Shown piece by piece: positions 26,251-34,415 of a DNA stretch of 64,000 nucleotides. The position numbers and the translations under genes are program-made. This DNA comes from Orrella dioscoreae (GTDB lineage: Bacteria > Pseudomonadota > Gammaproteobacteria > Burkholderiales > Burkholderiaceae_B). The DNA is taken from contig NZ_LT907988.1 in assembly GCF_900089455.2 (NCBI RefSeq), positions 3,348,001-3,412,000 on the forward strand, written 5' to 3'. Within the stretch, counting starts at the first letter, position 1; each line of letters opens with the position of its first letter. The notes below the pieces were generated by a model. It was not told the origin of the DNA, ran no database searches, and worked only from the letters and a program-made list of their open reading frames with translations.

Positions 26251-27621
26251 ATGCCTTACCAGAGTGCGCCCACCGAACTCCTCGCCACCACCTGGCGGCG
26301 CGCGCAAGCGCGCCATGAGCCCGGCACCCACGCCCGCCTGCGTGACCTGGTGGCCGAGCACAGAACCACGCTTGCCACGCGCTTCTACGAAGCGATGCTG
26401 GAATCGCCATCGGCTTCACGCTTCCTGTCGCACCAGCTCGTCCAGACACGTCTGCACGCCGCGCTGCAGCGTTGGCTCGACACCGTGTTCGACATCGCCT
26501 TCAACGCGCGCTACGACGAGGCCGTGGCCTTCCAGCGGCACATTGGCGAGGTCCATGCGCGCATCGGCATTCCGTCCCACCTGGTCATGCAAGGCGCGCG
26601 CGCGCTGATGATGGACCTGCACGCGCTGCTGGGCGATGCGCCCGTCGCCGAGCGCGCGCAGGCCCTGGCCTGTGCCGTGGACACCATCGGCCAGGCCACC
26701 GAGATCATGTGCCATGCCTACGACACCTTCCACGAGCGCAACACCCGCGCGGAAGAGTCGTACCGCCTGTTCGTGGTGTCGCAGGACATCGTGTCCGAGA
26801 AGGAAAAGCAGCGCGCCGCCCTGCTGGACTGGGAAAACACTTTCGTCTATGAAATCGCCGTGAACGGCGCCGGTCCGTCGCTGCCGCGGCTGGGCAAGTC
26901 CGAGTTCGGCATGTGGTTCCTGCACAAGGCCGCCCATGCGTTCGAAGGCTCCAAGGACGTCGAGAACATCCTGGCGCAGATCACGCAGGTCGACGAGGCC
27001 GTCGCAGGCCTGGCCGACACGCCCGCCCAAGCTGCCATCCCCGTGCTCAAGACCGTGCGCGAGCAATGCGCGGCCATCCGCTTCCTGCTGGAGAGCCTGT
27101 TCGCCCAGGCGGCCCACCTGGAGTCAGGCCGGGACACGCTGACGCGCCTGCTCAATCGCAAGTACCTGCAGGTGGTGATGGCGCGCGAGATCAACTATGT
27201 GCGGCAGAAAGCCTCGCACCTGTCCGTGCTGTCCATCGACATCGACCACTTCAAGGGCATCAACGACCAGTATGGCCACGATGGGGGCGACGCGGTGCTG
27301 CAGCACCTGGCGCTTTTCCTGACGCAAAGCGTGCGCAGCGGCGACTATCTGTTCCGCCTGGGGGGCGAGGAATTCCTGATCGTGCTGGTCGACGCCAATG
27401 AAGCCCAGGCCATTGCCATCGGCGAGAAGCTGCGCCGCCGCGCCGAGCTTGAACGCATCGCGCTGCGGGATGGCCAGACGCTGTCGGTGACATTGAGCAT
27501 CGGCGTGGCCACGCACGACGGCCACCCCGACTATCAACGGCTGCTGAGCGCAGCCGACACGGCGCTGTATGGCGCCAAGCGGGCCGGACGCAACCGGGTG
27601 CTGGCGAACTCGGCGCTTTGA
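26251..27621 (+). CDS. Globin-coupled heme oxygen sensor diguanylate cyclase
   Basis: This 456-residue protein matches the DosC/BpeGReg architecture. A sensor globin (about 10-160) holds the heme-ligand His102 in GEVHARIGIP, followed by a helical linker (about 160-290) and a GGDEF domain. The active site is GGEEF (371-375), with an RSGD product-inhibition site (362-365) exactly five residues before it. In Bordetella the homologue BpeGReg makes c-di-GMP in response to O2 binding and promotes biofilm. The ATG at 26251 is chosen; a GTG at 26212 is possible, and neither has a strong ribosome site. Confidence 0.92.
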   Translation: MPYQSAPTELLATTWRRAQARHEPGTHARLRDLVAEHRTTLATRFYEAMLESPSASRFLSHQLVQTRLHAALQRWLDTVFDIAFNARYDEAVAFQRHIGEVHARIGIPSHLVMQGARALMMDLHALLGDAPVAERAQALACAVDTIGQATEIMCHAYDTFHERNTRAEESYRLFVVSQDIVSEKEKQRAALLDWENTFVYEIAVNGAGPSLPRLGKSEFGMWFLHKAAHAFEGSKDVENILAQITQVDEAVAGLADTPAQAAIPVLKTVREQCAAIRFLLESLFAQAAHLESGRDTLTRLLNRKYLQVVMAREINYVRQKASHLSVLSIDIDHFKGINDQYGHDGGDAVLQHLALFLTQSVRSGDYLFRLGGEEFLIVLVDANEAQAIAIGEKLRRRAELERIALRDGQTLSVTLSIGVATHDGHPDYQRLLSAADTALYGAKRAGRNRVLANSAL

Positions 27622-27660
27622 TCGGCGCGGGCATGGCGCCCGCGCATCACGATCAAGGCA

Positions 27661-29085
27661 TCAGACGATGCGCGAGTAGGTCGCGCCCGAGGCACGACCC
27701 GCCTGCAGGTAGCGGTCGAACACCATCGCCACGGCACGCACGAAGAACCAGCCCTGCGGACTGACCTGAAGGACCTGCTCGCCGGCGCTGACCAGTCCCA
27801 TCTCGGACAGGCCCTGCAAGGCCTCGCGTTCGGTGGCGAAATACTGCCAGAAACGCAGGCCATGCTCGCGCTCGAAGGCGGGAATGTCGATGCGGCCCTG
27901 GCACATGATCTGCATGATGACCTCGCGACGCAGCAGGTCGTCCACGCCCAGGACCATGCCCTGCACCACCGGGAAACGGCCGCGGTCCAGCCTGGCGTAG
28001 TACTCCTCCAGCGTCTTGGCGTTCTGGCTGTAGGTGTCGCCCACGCGGCCGATGGCCGAGACGCCCAGCGCGATGATGTCGCAGTCCGGGTGTGTGCTGT
28101 AGCCCTGGAAATTGCGCTGCATGCGGCCCTCGCGCTTGGCGATGGCCAGGGAATCCTCGGGCAGCGCGAAATGGTCCATGCCGATATAGGTGTAGCCGGC
28201 GGCAAGGAAACCTTCGATCGCCGAACCCAGCAGGCCGATGCGGGTTTCGCCATCGGGCAGGTCGGCGTCCAGGATGCGGCGTTGCGGCTTGAAACGCTGC
28301 GGCAGGTGCGCATAGCCATACAGCGCGATGCGGTCCGGCCGCAGCGAGGCGACCTGCGCAATGGTGTGCGCGAAGGATTCGCGGCTCTGCTTGGGCAGGC
28401 CGTAGATGAGATCCATGTTGACGGACTGGAAGCCCAGCGCGCGGGCGCTTTCCGTCAGGCGCTGCACGCTTTCGAAGGACTGGATGCGGTGCACGGCGCG
28501 CTGCACGTCGGCGTCGAAATCCTGCACGCCCAGGCTCAGTCGGTTGAAGCCCATTTCGGCCAGGCGCGCCAGCCGCGCCGGCGTGGCCGTGCGCGGATCC
28601 ACTTCGATCGAGACCTCGGCATCGGGCGTCAAGGGAAATGCCGTGCGCAGGGCGCGCATCAGCCGCGCAAGCTCGTCGTCGTCGAGGAAGGTGGGCGTGC
28701 CCCCGCCGAAGTGCAGTTGCGAGGCAGCGCCGCCGCCCATCAGCCGCACGTGCATGGCGATCTCGCGCTCCAGCGCGTCCAGGTAAGGCTCGGCGCGCTC
28801 GTGGTGCCGCGTCACCACCTTGTTACAGGCGCAGTAGTAGCAGACGGACTGGCAGAACGGCACGTGCACGTACAGCGACAATGGCCGGGCGAGCCCGGCA
28901 GCCGACTCGGCGGCCCGCGCGGACAGGGCCTGGCGGTACTGCATGTCGCCAAACTCCTTGCCGTAGCGGTCCGCGGTGGGATAGGAGGTATAGCGCGGGC
29001 CGTTCTTGTCCAGCCGTCGCAGCAGCTCGGGCGAGAACAGGGGCGCGGGAGTCGGGGAAGGAGGGGGGCTGGCCAGGGTATCCAT
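27661..29085 (-). CDS. hemN: Oxygen-independent coproporphyrinogen III oxidase
   Basis: The 474-residue radical-SAM enzyme decarboxylates coproporphyrinogen III to protoporphyrinogen IX without oxygen. The cluster motif is CQSVCYYC (Cys78, 82, 85), preceded by LSLYVHVPF and followed by LHFGGGTPTFL. Length and motifs match HemN of proteobacteria. The ATG at 29085 begins the conserved protein. An FNR/Anr-like site lies about 36-49 bp upstream, consistent with induction under low oxygen. Confidence 0.95.
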   Translation of the reverse strand: MDTLASPPPSPTPAPLFSPELLRRLDKNGPRYTSYPTADRYGKEFGDMQYRQALSARAAESAAGLARPLSLYVHVPFCQSVCYYCACNKVVTRHHERAEPYLDALEREIAMHVRLMGGGAASQLHFGGGTPTFLDDDELARLMRALRTAFPLTPDAEVSIEVDPRTATPARLARLAEMGFNRLSLGVQDFDADVQRAVHRIQSFESVQRLTESARALGFQSVNMDLIYGLPKQSRESFAHTIAQVASLRPDRIALYGYAHLPQRFKPQRRILDADLPDGETRIGLLGSAIEGFLAAGYTYIGMDHFALPEDSLAIAKREGRMQRNFQGYSTHPDCDIIALGVSAIGRVGDTYSQNAKTLEEYYARLDRGRFPVVQGMVLGVDDLLRREVIMQIMCQGRIDIPAFEREHGLRFWQYFATEREALQGLSEMGLVSAGEQVLQVSPQGWFFVRAVAMVFDRYLQAGRASGATYSRIV

Positions 29086-29120
29086 GCGATGCAGTATGAA
29101 AGCCCCCCGGCCGCCCCGTC

Positions 29121-29134
29121 TTGATCTGGCGCAA
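29121..29134. promoter_or_regulatory. FNR/Anr-type half-conserved box between hemN and the nitronate monooxygenase
   Basis: TTGAT-CTGG-CGCAA matches the TTGAT-N4-ATCAA consensus perfectly in the left arm and at three of five positions in the right. It lies 36 bp before hemN and 62 bp before the divergent gene, so it could act on either. Confidence 0.5.
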
Positions 29135-29196
29135 GGCACCTGACGCCGCCCTGCCCTAGCCTGTGCGGTATCTGCTACCACTAGGCCATTTAACCC

Positions 29197-30351
29197 ATGC
29201 AGTATTCCCCTCTCGAGATCGCCGGACACAGCCTTCTGCCCATCGTGCAAGGCGGTATGGGCGTCGGCGTCTCGGCTCACCGCCTGGCGGGCGCCGTCGC
29301 ACGCGAAAATGCCGTCGGCACCATTGCCAGCGTGGACTTGCGCCACCATCACCCCGACCTGCTCGAACAGACCGAGGACTGCCACGACCGTGAGCGGCTC
29401 GACCAGGCCAACCGCATCGCGCTGGACCGCGAGATCCAGGCCGCGCGCGCGCATGCCGAAGGACGCGGCCTGATCGCCGTGAATGTCATGAAGGCCGTGC
29501 GTGACCACGCCTCGCTCGTGCGCCAGGCCTGCGAAAGCGGCGCCGACGCCATCGTGATGGGCGCCGGCCTGCCGGTCGACCTGCCCGAGATGACGGCCGA
29601 CCACCCCCGCACGGCGCTCATCCCCATCCTGTCCGAATCGCGCGGCGTAGCCGTGGTGCTGAAGAAGTGGATGAAAAAGGGCCGCATGGCCAGCGCCGTG
29701 GTGATCGAGCACCCCGCGTACGCAGGCGGCCATCTGGGCGCCTCCAGGCTGGATGACGTGCGCCATGAGCGCTTCGGCTTCGCCCGCGTGCTGGAAGAAT
29801 GCCGCGCCCTGTTCGACGAACTGGGCCTGGGGCGCGACGCCCCCAAGCTGGTGCTGGCAGGCGGCGTGGGCTCGCATGCCGACGTGCGTCATTGGCTGGC
29901 GAACGGCGCCGACGGCATCCAGGTGGGCACGGCATTTGCCGTCACCGAGGAAGGCGACGCGCATGAGAACTTCAAGCGCGTGCTGATCGACGCGGACACC
30001 GACGCGCTCAAGGAATTCGTCAGCGTGGCCGGCTTGCCCGCGCGCGCGGTCGGCACGCCGTGGCTGGTGCGTTACCTGCGCCAGGAAACCACGCTGCAGT
30101 CACGCACCAAGGCCGACCCGCGCCGCTGCAGCCAGCGCCTGGACTGCCTGAGCCAGTGCGGCCTGCGCGACGGCCTGGCGAAATTCGGGCAGTTCTGCAT
30201 CGACCTGAAGCTGGCCGCGGCGCTGCGCGGGGAGGTCGACAAGGGCCTGTTCTTCCGCGGCGCCACCAAGCTGCCTTTCGGCAAGGCCATCCGGCCGGTG
30301 CGGGAGCTGATCGACCATCTGCTGCATGGAACCGAACCCGCCGCAGCGTAG
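29197..30351 (+). CDS. Nitronate monooxygenase / 2-nitropropane dioxygenase-like FMN protein
   Basis: This is a 384-residue TIM-barrel flavoprotein. The phosphate-binding parts IVQGGMGVGVSAHRLAGAV and LVLAGGVGSHADVRHWLANG, and the segment IEHPAYAGGHLGAS, are typical of the NPD family, which oxidises nitronates. A Cys-rich stretch (RCSQRLDCLSQCGL) near residue 310 is present in one subgroup. It is divergent from hemN across 111 bp. Some relatives are enoyl reductases, so the substrate is not certain. Confidence 0.85.
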   Translation: MQYSPLEIAGHSLLPIVQGGMGVGVSAHRLAGAVARENAVGTIASVDLRHHHPDLLEQTEDCHDRERLDQANRIALDREIQAARAHAEGRGLIAVNVMKAVRDHASLVRQACESGADAIVMGAGLPVDLPEMTADHPRTALIPILSESRGVAVVLKKWMKKGRMASAVVIEHPAYAGGHLGASRLDDVRHERFGFARVLEECRALFDELGLGRDAPKLVLAGGVGSHADVRHWLANGADGIQVGTAFAVTEEGDAHENFKRVLIDADTDALKEFVSVAGLPARAVGTPWLVRYLRQETTLQSRTKADPRRCSQRLDCLSQCGLRDGLAKFGQFCIDLKLAAALRGEVDKGLFFRGATKLPFGKAIRPVRELIDHLLHGTEPAAA

Positions 30352-30404
30352 GTCCGGAAGGCAGGCACCCGCGCGGATGCCTGCGCGGCCCTCATTCCCT
30401 GAGC

Positions 30405-30432
30405 AAAAAAAACGCGCCCCGAGGGGCGCGTT
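30405..30432 (-). terminator. Bidirectional intrinsic terminator
   Basis: A perfect 10-bp inverted repeat (30411-30420 with 30423-30432) lies between the convergent nitronate monooxygenase and terC genes. On the minus strand it is followed by eight U residues, so it is a strong terminator for the terC transcript; on the plus strand it is followed only by CTTC. Confidence 0.85.
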
Positions 30433-30452
30433 CTTCATTCAGGCAATCCTGA

Positions 30453-31478
30453 TCAGGAGGCTTTCTTTGCGCCGTCCTTGTCCTTGCCACCGAAGGGATA
30501 GGCGCCGCCCGTGGGCTCGCCCGGCTTGGGCGGAATGACCAGCGACAGGATCATCGTCGCGGCAAGGATCGTCGCCGTGCCCAGCAGCGACCACATCACC
30601 GGGATCTTGTAGATGTCGATGAGCAGCATCTTCGTGCCGATCAGCACCAGCACCAGCGCCAGGCCATAAGGCAGCAGGTGGAAACGCTCGTGCATGCCGG
30701 CCAGCAGGAAGTACATGGCGCGCAGGCCCAGGATCGCGAAGACGTTGGACGTCAGCACGATGAAGGGGTCGGTCGTGATGGCGAAGATCGCCGGGATCGA
30801 ATCGACCGCGAAGACCACGTCCACGATACCGATCAGCAGCACCACGACCAGCATGGGCGTGGCGACCTTCTTGCCGTCGATCTTGGTGAAGAAGCGTTCG
30901 CCGTCGTAGTCGGGCGCGATCGTCAGCTTGCGGCGCACCCACTTCAGCGCGGGATTGTTGTCCAGGTCGGGCTCCTGGCCCGCCGCCCACCACATCTTGA
31001 TGCCGGTGAACACCAGGAAGGCGCCGAAGACGTACAGGATCCAATGGAACTCGCTGATGAGCCAGGCGCCAACCAGGATCAGCACGCCGCGCAACACCAG
31101 CGCCGCAAGGATGCCGATCATGAGCACGCGCTTCTGGAATTCGGGCGGCACCGCGAAATACGTGAACAGCAGCAGGAAGACGAAGATGTTGTCGACCGCC
31201 AGCGCCTTTTCAACCAGGTAGCCGGTGATGAACTCCAGCGCCTTGTCATTGGCGATCGCGCGTTCGGCCGCATCAGGCCCCATGCCGCCCAGGCCCCACC
31301 AGACGAGGCCGACGAACACGAAGCTGGCAGCCACCCAGATCAATGACCAGATGGCGGCAGCGCGTATGGAAACTTTTTGGGCGCCCTGACGATTGAGGGC
31401 GAAGAAATCGAGAAGCAACGCAACGATCACGAAAACCGTGAACAGCGTCCACAACATTGGCGTACCGACAGATACCAT
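30453..31478 (-). CDS. TerC/Alx-family membrane protein (manganese-linked)
   Basis: This 341-residue protein has about nine transmembrane helices and the acidic family motifs EKALAVDNIFVFLLLF and VDVVFAVDSIPAIFAIT, in which Asp residues likely bind metal. Alx/TerC proteins export manganese or supply it to secreted proteins. The ATG at 31478 follows AAGGG at 7-bp spacing; an upstream in-frame start at 31592 would lie inside the structured leader. A yybP-ykoY riboswitch-like leader and a near-consensus promoter precede it, which strongly suggests manganese or alkaline-pH control. Confidence 0.92.
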   Translation of the reverse strand: MVSVGTPMLWTLFTVFVIVALLLDFFALNRQGAQKVSIRAAAIWSLIWVAASFVFVGLVWWGLGGMGPDAAERAIANDKALEFITGYLVEKALAVDNIFVFLLLFTYFAVPPEFQKRVLMIGILAALVLRGVLILVGAWLISEFHWILYVFGAFLVFTGIKMWWAAGQEPDLDNNPALKWVRRKLTIAPDYDGERFFTKIDGKKVATPMLVVVLLIGIVDVVFAVDSIPAIFAITTDPFIVLTSNVFAILGLRAMYFLLAGMHERFHLLPYGLALVLVLIGTKMLLIDIYKIPVMWSLLGTATILAATMILSLVIPPKPGEPTGGAYPFGGKDKDGAKKAS

Positions 31479-31509
31479 GGCGAGACCCTTTGTAACGGGA
31501 TGGGAAGAG

Positions 31510-31660
31510 GAAAAAACCCATGCCGGTCTCGCCAGCCGCGCTTGTGACGCGGACCACAGTGCCGGGATTCCGCGGCGGCGCATAGTGGCCACCCGGCTTC
31601 CGTGCTGACGACACTGCAGGAGCCAAACTGCGGGCTCCGGCTACTCCCCGAGAGAGCGAG
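31510..31660 (-). promoter_or_regulatory. yybP-ykoY (Mn2+) riboswitch leader of terC
   Basis: On the minus strand the hallmark segments appear in order: CTCGGGGAGTAGCC (31651-31638), GTCGTCAGCACG (31612-31601) and GGCGAGACCGGCATGGG (31533-31517), followed at once by six U residues. This matches the two-loop yybP-ykoY aptamer. GCTGG/CCGGC flanking the GAGAC loop could form a terminator stem as the expression platform. Confidence 0.85.
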
Positions 31661-31665
31661 CCGCG

Positions 31666-31694
31666 ATTAAATCAATCCCGGCCCGGCCTGTCAA
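31666..31694 (-). promoter_or_regulatory. Sigma-70 promoter of the terC riboswitch transcript
   Basis: On the minus strand TTGACA (31694-31689) and TTTAAT (31671-31666) are separated by exactly 17 bp. Transcription would start near 31659, which is the 5' edge of the riboswitch. Confidence 0.85.
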
Positions 31695-31764
31695 CTTCAT
31701 TCAGCTTACAGTCAGGATGCATTGCGCAACCAGGCGCAACGGTCCTGCCACGCTGCTTACATTC

Positions 31765-32313
31765 CTAGTACGCCCTGCCCCACATGCGGGAAAAGACGCC
31801 GTCCTTCAGCACCACTCGGTGATAGACCGCCGCAGCGACGTGCCCCACGATAAGCGCAAGCAGCACCCAGGCCAGCAGGCCGTGGAACGTGCTGGCCGGC
31901 GTGATGAGCGCCGGAATCTCCTGCCCGCTCGCTTCGAAGAGCGGCATGCCGAAAGGGGAAAAGCCGCGGCCTCGGCCATAGGCCCGCAGCACTGCCAGGA
32001 AGGGCACGAGGATCATCAGCGCATGCATCAGCAGATGGCTGACACCTGCCAGCCGGCCCAGGACACCCGTGTGCAGCGGGCGGCGGCCGATATTGACCAG
32101 GCCCCATGTGCCCCGCAACACGGCCAGGAGCAGCAGCAGGAAGCCCAGGCTGCCGTGGTTGGACCAGAGCAGGCGCTCCAGGGAAACGCCGCGCGCGAAA
32201 ACGTGCAGCAACGCGCCCAGCAACTGGACGGTCAGCAGCAGCGCCATTGCGCCATGCAGCACGCGGCTGACGCGGCCATAACGTTCAGGGGTGTCGAAAC
32301 AGGAAGTGCGCAT
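31765..32313 (-). CDS. Cytochrome b561-family membrane protein
   Basis: The 182-residue protein has four transmembrane helices with histidines suited to two b hemes: RVLHGAMALLL in helix 1, SNHGSLGFLLLLL in helix 2, HLLMHALMIL in helix 3 and TFHGLLAWVLLALIVGHVAAAVYH in helix 4. Such CybB-like proteins pass electrons between quinol and periplasmic acceptors. The ATG at 32313 is where similarity begins; GTG 32388 or ATG 32379 would give a longer N-terminus and cannot be excluded. Confidence 0.88.
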   Translation of the reverse strand: MRTSCFDTPERYGRVSRVLHGAMALLLTVQLLGALLHVFARGVSLERLLWSNHGSLGFLLLLLAVLRGTWGLVNIGRRPLHTGVLGRLAGVSHLLMHALMILVPFLAVLRAYGRGRGFSPFGMPLFEASGQEIPALITPASTFHGLLAWVLLALIVGHVAAAVYHRVVLKDGVFSRMWGRAY

Positions 32314-32571
32314 GGGGATATCCAGCTGGCCAACCAGGGAAAGAGCTTCCCGCACAGGGAAAGTTCCGCAGTGCAGCATGATTTTCACCGTCGCAAGGAT
32401 CGGTGCGAAAACGCCAAGGACCGCAATTTTTTCCGCGCCGGACGCCTATTTAAGGCAGAAACGCGGCCTTTCTTTTCCCGACGAACCGCAATTCCATCAG
32501 TTATCTTTGCCTGCTAGCGAGCCGGCATGCCCATCGGGGGAAGACATACCCGCTCATGCCAGGATAAATGG

Positions 32572-34146
32572 ATGAACCGCACTCGAGTCATAGCCTATGG
32601 GATCGTGATGGCCATCATCGGCGCCATTCTTCCCATTGCGCTCATGGCCCAGTTCTCGTGGACGCAGGCAGTCGGTGCGGAACAGAAGCACCTGACGGAA
32701 CTGGCCGACCGGACGATCCGGCGGGCCAAGCTCTCGTTTGACCAGGCCGTCAGCGCCCTGCGCCAGATGGAAGGCCTGGGCCTGCTGCCCTGCTCGCGCG
32801 CGCACATCGATGCCATGCGCCGCCTGACCATGAACGTCCGGCCGATCGAGGAAATCGGCTATTTCAACGACAACCTGCTGCGCTGCACGTCCTGGGGCGT
32901 GACGGAAAAAGACATCTCGCGCGCTCGGGTCGATTACGTGACGCCCGACGGCATCGAGGTCACGATCTCCCTGCGTCCCTCGGTCACCCGTGGCGATCCC
33001 ATGATGGCCATCCAGGTCGGCGCGCATAACGCCCTGGTGAACACGGCCCGCTTCACGGACCTGATCATCGACGATGTCATCCAGCTCGCGATCACCCGCA
33101 ACGACGGCACGCCCATCGCTGACCTGAACGGCCCTGCCCCGGCCACGGTGCGCGACATGCTGCGCGGCCGCGCCAGCGGCGTCACCCCCACGCACCTCTA
33201 TGCCTGGGCCAGCCACGGTGGCTGGACCGCGCTGGCGATCCAGCCCCGCAGCGCCATGCAGGAGAACCTGCGCCGCGAACAGAGCATGCTGATTCCGATC
33301 GGCGCCTTCATCAGCCTGTTCATCGTCGCACTCGTCTTCCGCCTGTCGCGCGAGCGGCTGTCGCCGCTGGCCGAACTGCAGATCGCCGTCAAGAAACGCG
33401 AGTTCGTGGTGCATTACCAGCCGATGGTCGACCTGTGCAACGGCGCCTGCGTGGGCGCCGAGGCGCTGGTGCGCTGGCGCCGGCCCGATGGCACGATGGT
33501 TCACCCGGACATGTTCATTCCCCTGGCCGAGGAAAGCGGCCTCATCCTGCCCATCACGGACCAGGTCATCGACACGGTGGTGCGCGACCTGGGCGGCATG
33601 CTTGCGCAAGACCGCGCCATGCACGTTGCCATCAATCTGAGCGCCGAGGACGTGCGCACCGGCCGCGTGCTGCCGGTGCTGTCGAAAGCGCTGGAGCACT
33701 CGGGCATACAGAACCAGCAGGTCTGGCTGGAAGCGACCGAGCGCGGCTTCATGGACATCGCCTCGGCGCGGGCCACCGTTGCCAAGGCGCGCGCCATGGG
33801 CCACTGCGCGGCACTGGACGACTTCGGCACCGGTTATTCCAGCCTGCAATTCCTGCAAGGGCTGCAACTGGACGCGCTGAAGATCGACAAGTCCTTCGTG
33901 GACACCATCGGCAAGGAGTCTGCCTCGAGGGCCGTGGTGTCCCACATCATCGACATGGCCCGGACCCTGGACCTGCTGATCGTGGCCGAGGGCGTGGAAA
34001 CCCAGGCGCAGGCCGACTACCTGCGCGAACATGGCGTGGCCCTGGCCCAGGGCTGGCACTATGCCAAGGCCATGCCGCTCGACGAGTTCCTCGCTTTCTA
34101 CCAGCAGTCGCGCCTGCATCACCGCCCCCCAGCTCCCCACGCCTGA
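32572..34146 (+). CDS. CSS-motif sensor EAL-domain c-di-GMP phosphodiesterase
   Basis: This 524-residue membrane enzyme has one helix at 7-27, a periplasmic domain with Cys in LLPCSRAHID and in LLRCTSWG (the CSS type), and a second helix at about 238-258. An EAL domain follows from about 270. EAL-domain catalytic features are all seen: GAEALVRW (EAL), NLSAEDV, LEATERG, DDFGTGYSS, LKIDKSFV and EGVETQAQ. It should hydrolyse c-di-GMP to pGpG in response to periplasmic redox or disulfide state, as in the E. coli PdeB/PdeC class. AGGA lies 7 bp before the ATG. Confidence 0.93.
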   Translation: MNRTRVIAYGIVMAIIGAILPIALMAQFSWTQAVGAEQKHLTELADRTIRRAKLSFDQAVSALRQMEGLGLLPCSRAHIDAMRRLTMNVRPIEEIGYFNDNLLRCTSWGVTEKDISRARVDYVTPDGIEVTISLRPSVTRGDPMMAIQVGAHNALVNTARFTDLIIDDVIQLAITRNDGTPIADLNGPAPATVRDMLRGRASGVTPTHLYAWASHGGWTALAIQPRSAMQENLRREQSMLIPIGAFISLFIVALVFRLSRERLSPLAELQIAVKKREFVVHYQPMVDLCNGACVGAEALVRWRRPDGTMVHPDMFIPLAEESGLILPITDQVIDTVVRDLGGMLAQDRAMHVAINLSAEDVRTGRVLPVLSKALEHSGIQNQQVWLEATERGFMDIASARATVAKARAMGHCAALDDFGTGYSSLQFLQGLQLDALKIDKSFVDTIGKESASRAVVSHIIDMARTLDLLIVAEGVETQAQADYLREHGVALAQGWHYAKAMPLDEFLAFYQQSRLHHRPPAPHA

Positions 34147-34172
34147 GACCGCGCACTGCCGCGGTGCAAGCG

Positions 34173-34189
34173 CGCACCAGCCTCGTGCC
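34173..34189 (+). promoter_or_regulatory. NtrC-type enhancer site upstream of the nitrate genes
   Basis: GCAC at 34174-34177 and GTGC at 34185-34188 are separated by 7 bp and read CGCACCAGCCTCGTGCC. This lines up with the NtrC consensus TGCACCA-N3-TGGTGCA, and its centre is about 100 bp upstream of the sigma-54 start point. Confidence 0.6.
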
Positions 34190-34255
34190 GCACCGCACCA
34201 GCCCCCAACGCCGCCTGAGCGTCTGCGCCCTGCCAGGGCGCGGAGACGGCAGCGC

Positions 34256-34272
34256 TGGCACGCCTCTTGCTT
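34256..34272 (+). promoter_or_regulatory. Sigma-54 promoter of the nitrate assimilation operon
   Basis: TGGCACGCCTCTTGCTT has the invariant GG (34257-34258) and GC (34269-34270) at the canonical 12-bp distance and matches TGGCAC-N5-TTGCW fully. Transcription would start near 34282, 134 bp before the transporter. Confidence 0.85.
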
Positions 34273-34321
34273 GATTGATCCTGCGCGGCCTGCCTCATGG
34301 GCCACGCGCAACGATCAGACA

Positions 34322-34396
34322 GGCCCGCGAGGGCCGAATTGGGCAACGGCGTCCTCTTCCTTCCGTCCTCATGGCGGCAGGGACAGGACGCCGTTG
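34322..34396 (+). promoter_or_regulatory. Structured leader of the nitrate operon
   Basis: A small hairpin (GGCCC-GCGA-GGGCC, 34322-34335) is followed by a perfect 12-bp long-range stem (34344-34355 with 34385-34396). No proper U-tract follows. Such a leader could be a NasT/ANTAR-type antitermination target, but the hexaloop signature is not obvious. Confidence 0.45.
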
Positions 34397-34415
34397 TCGT
34401 TGGAGCCGAGCAAAC

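Noticed and set aside
34201-34247. Inverted repeat GCGCCCTGCCAGGGCGC as terminator of the EAL gene
   Set aside because: No U-tract follows; it lies between the NtrC-like site and the sigma-54 promoter and could be a second weak enhancer site instead.
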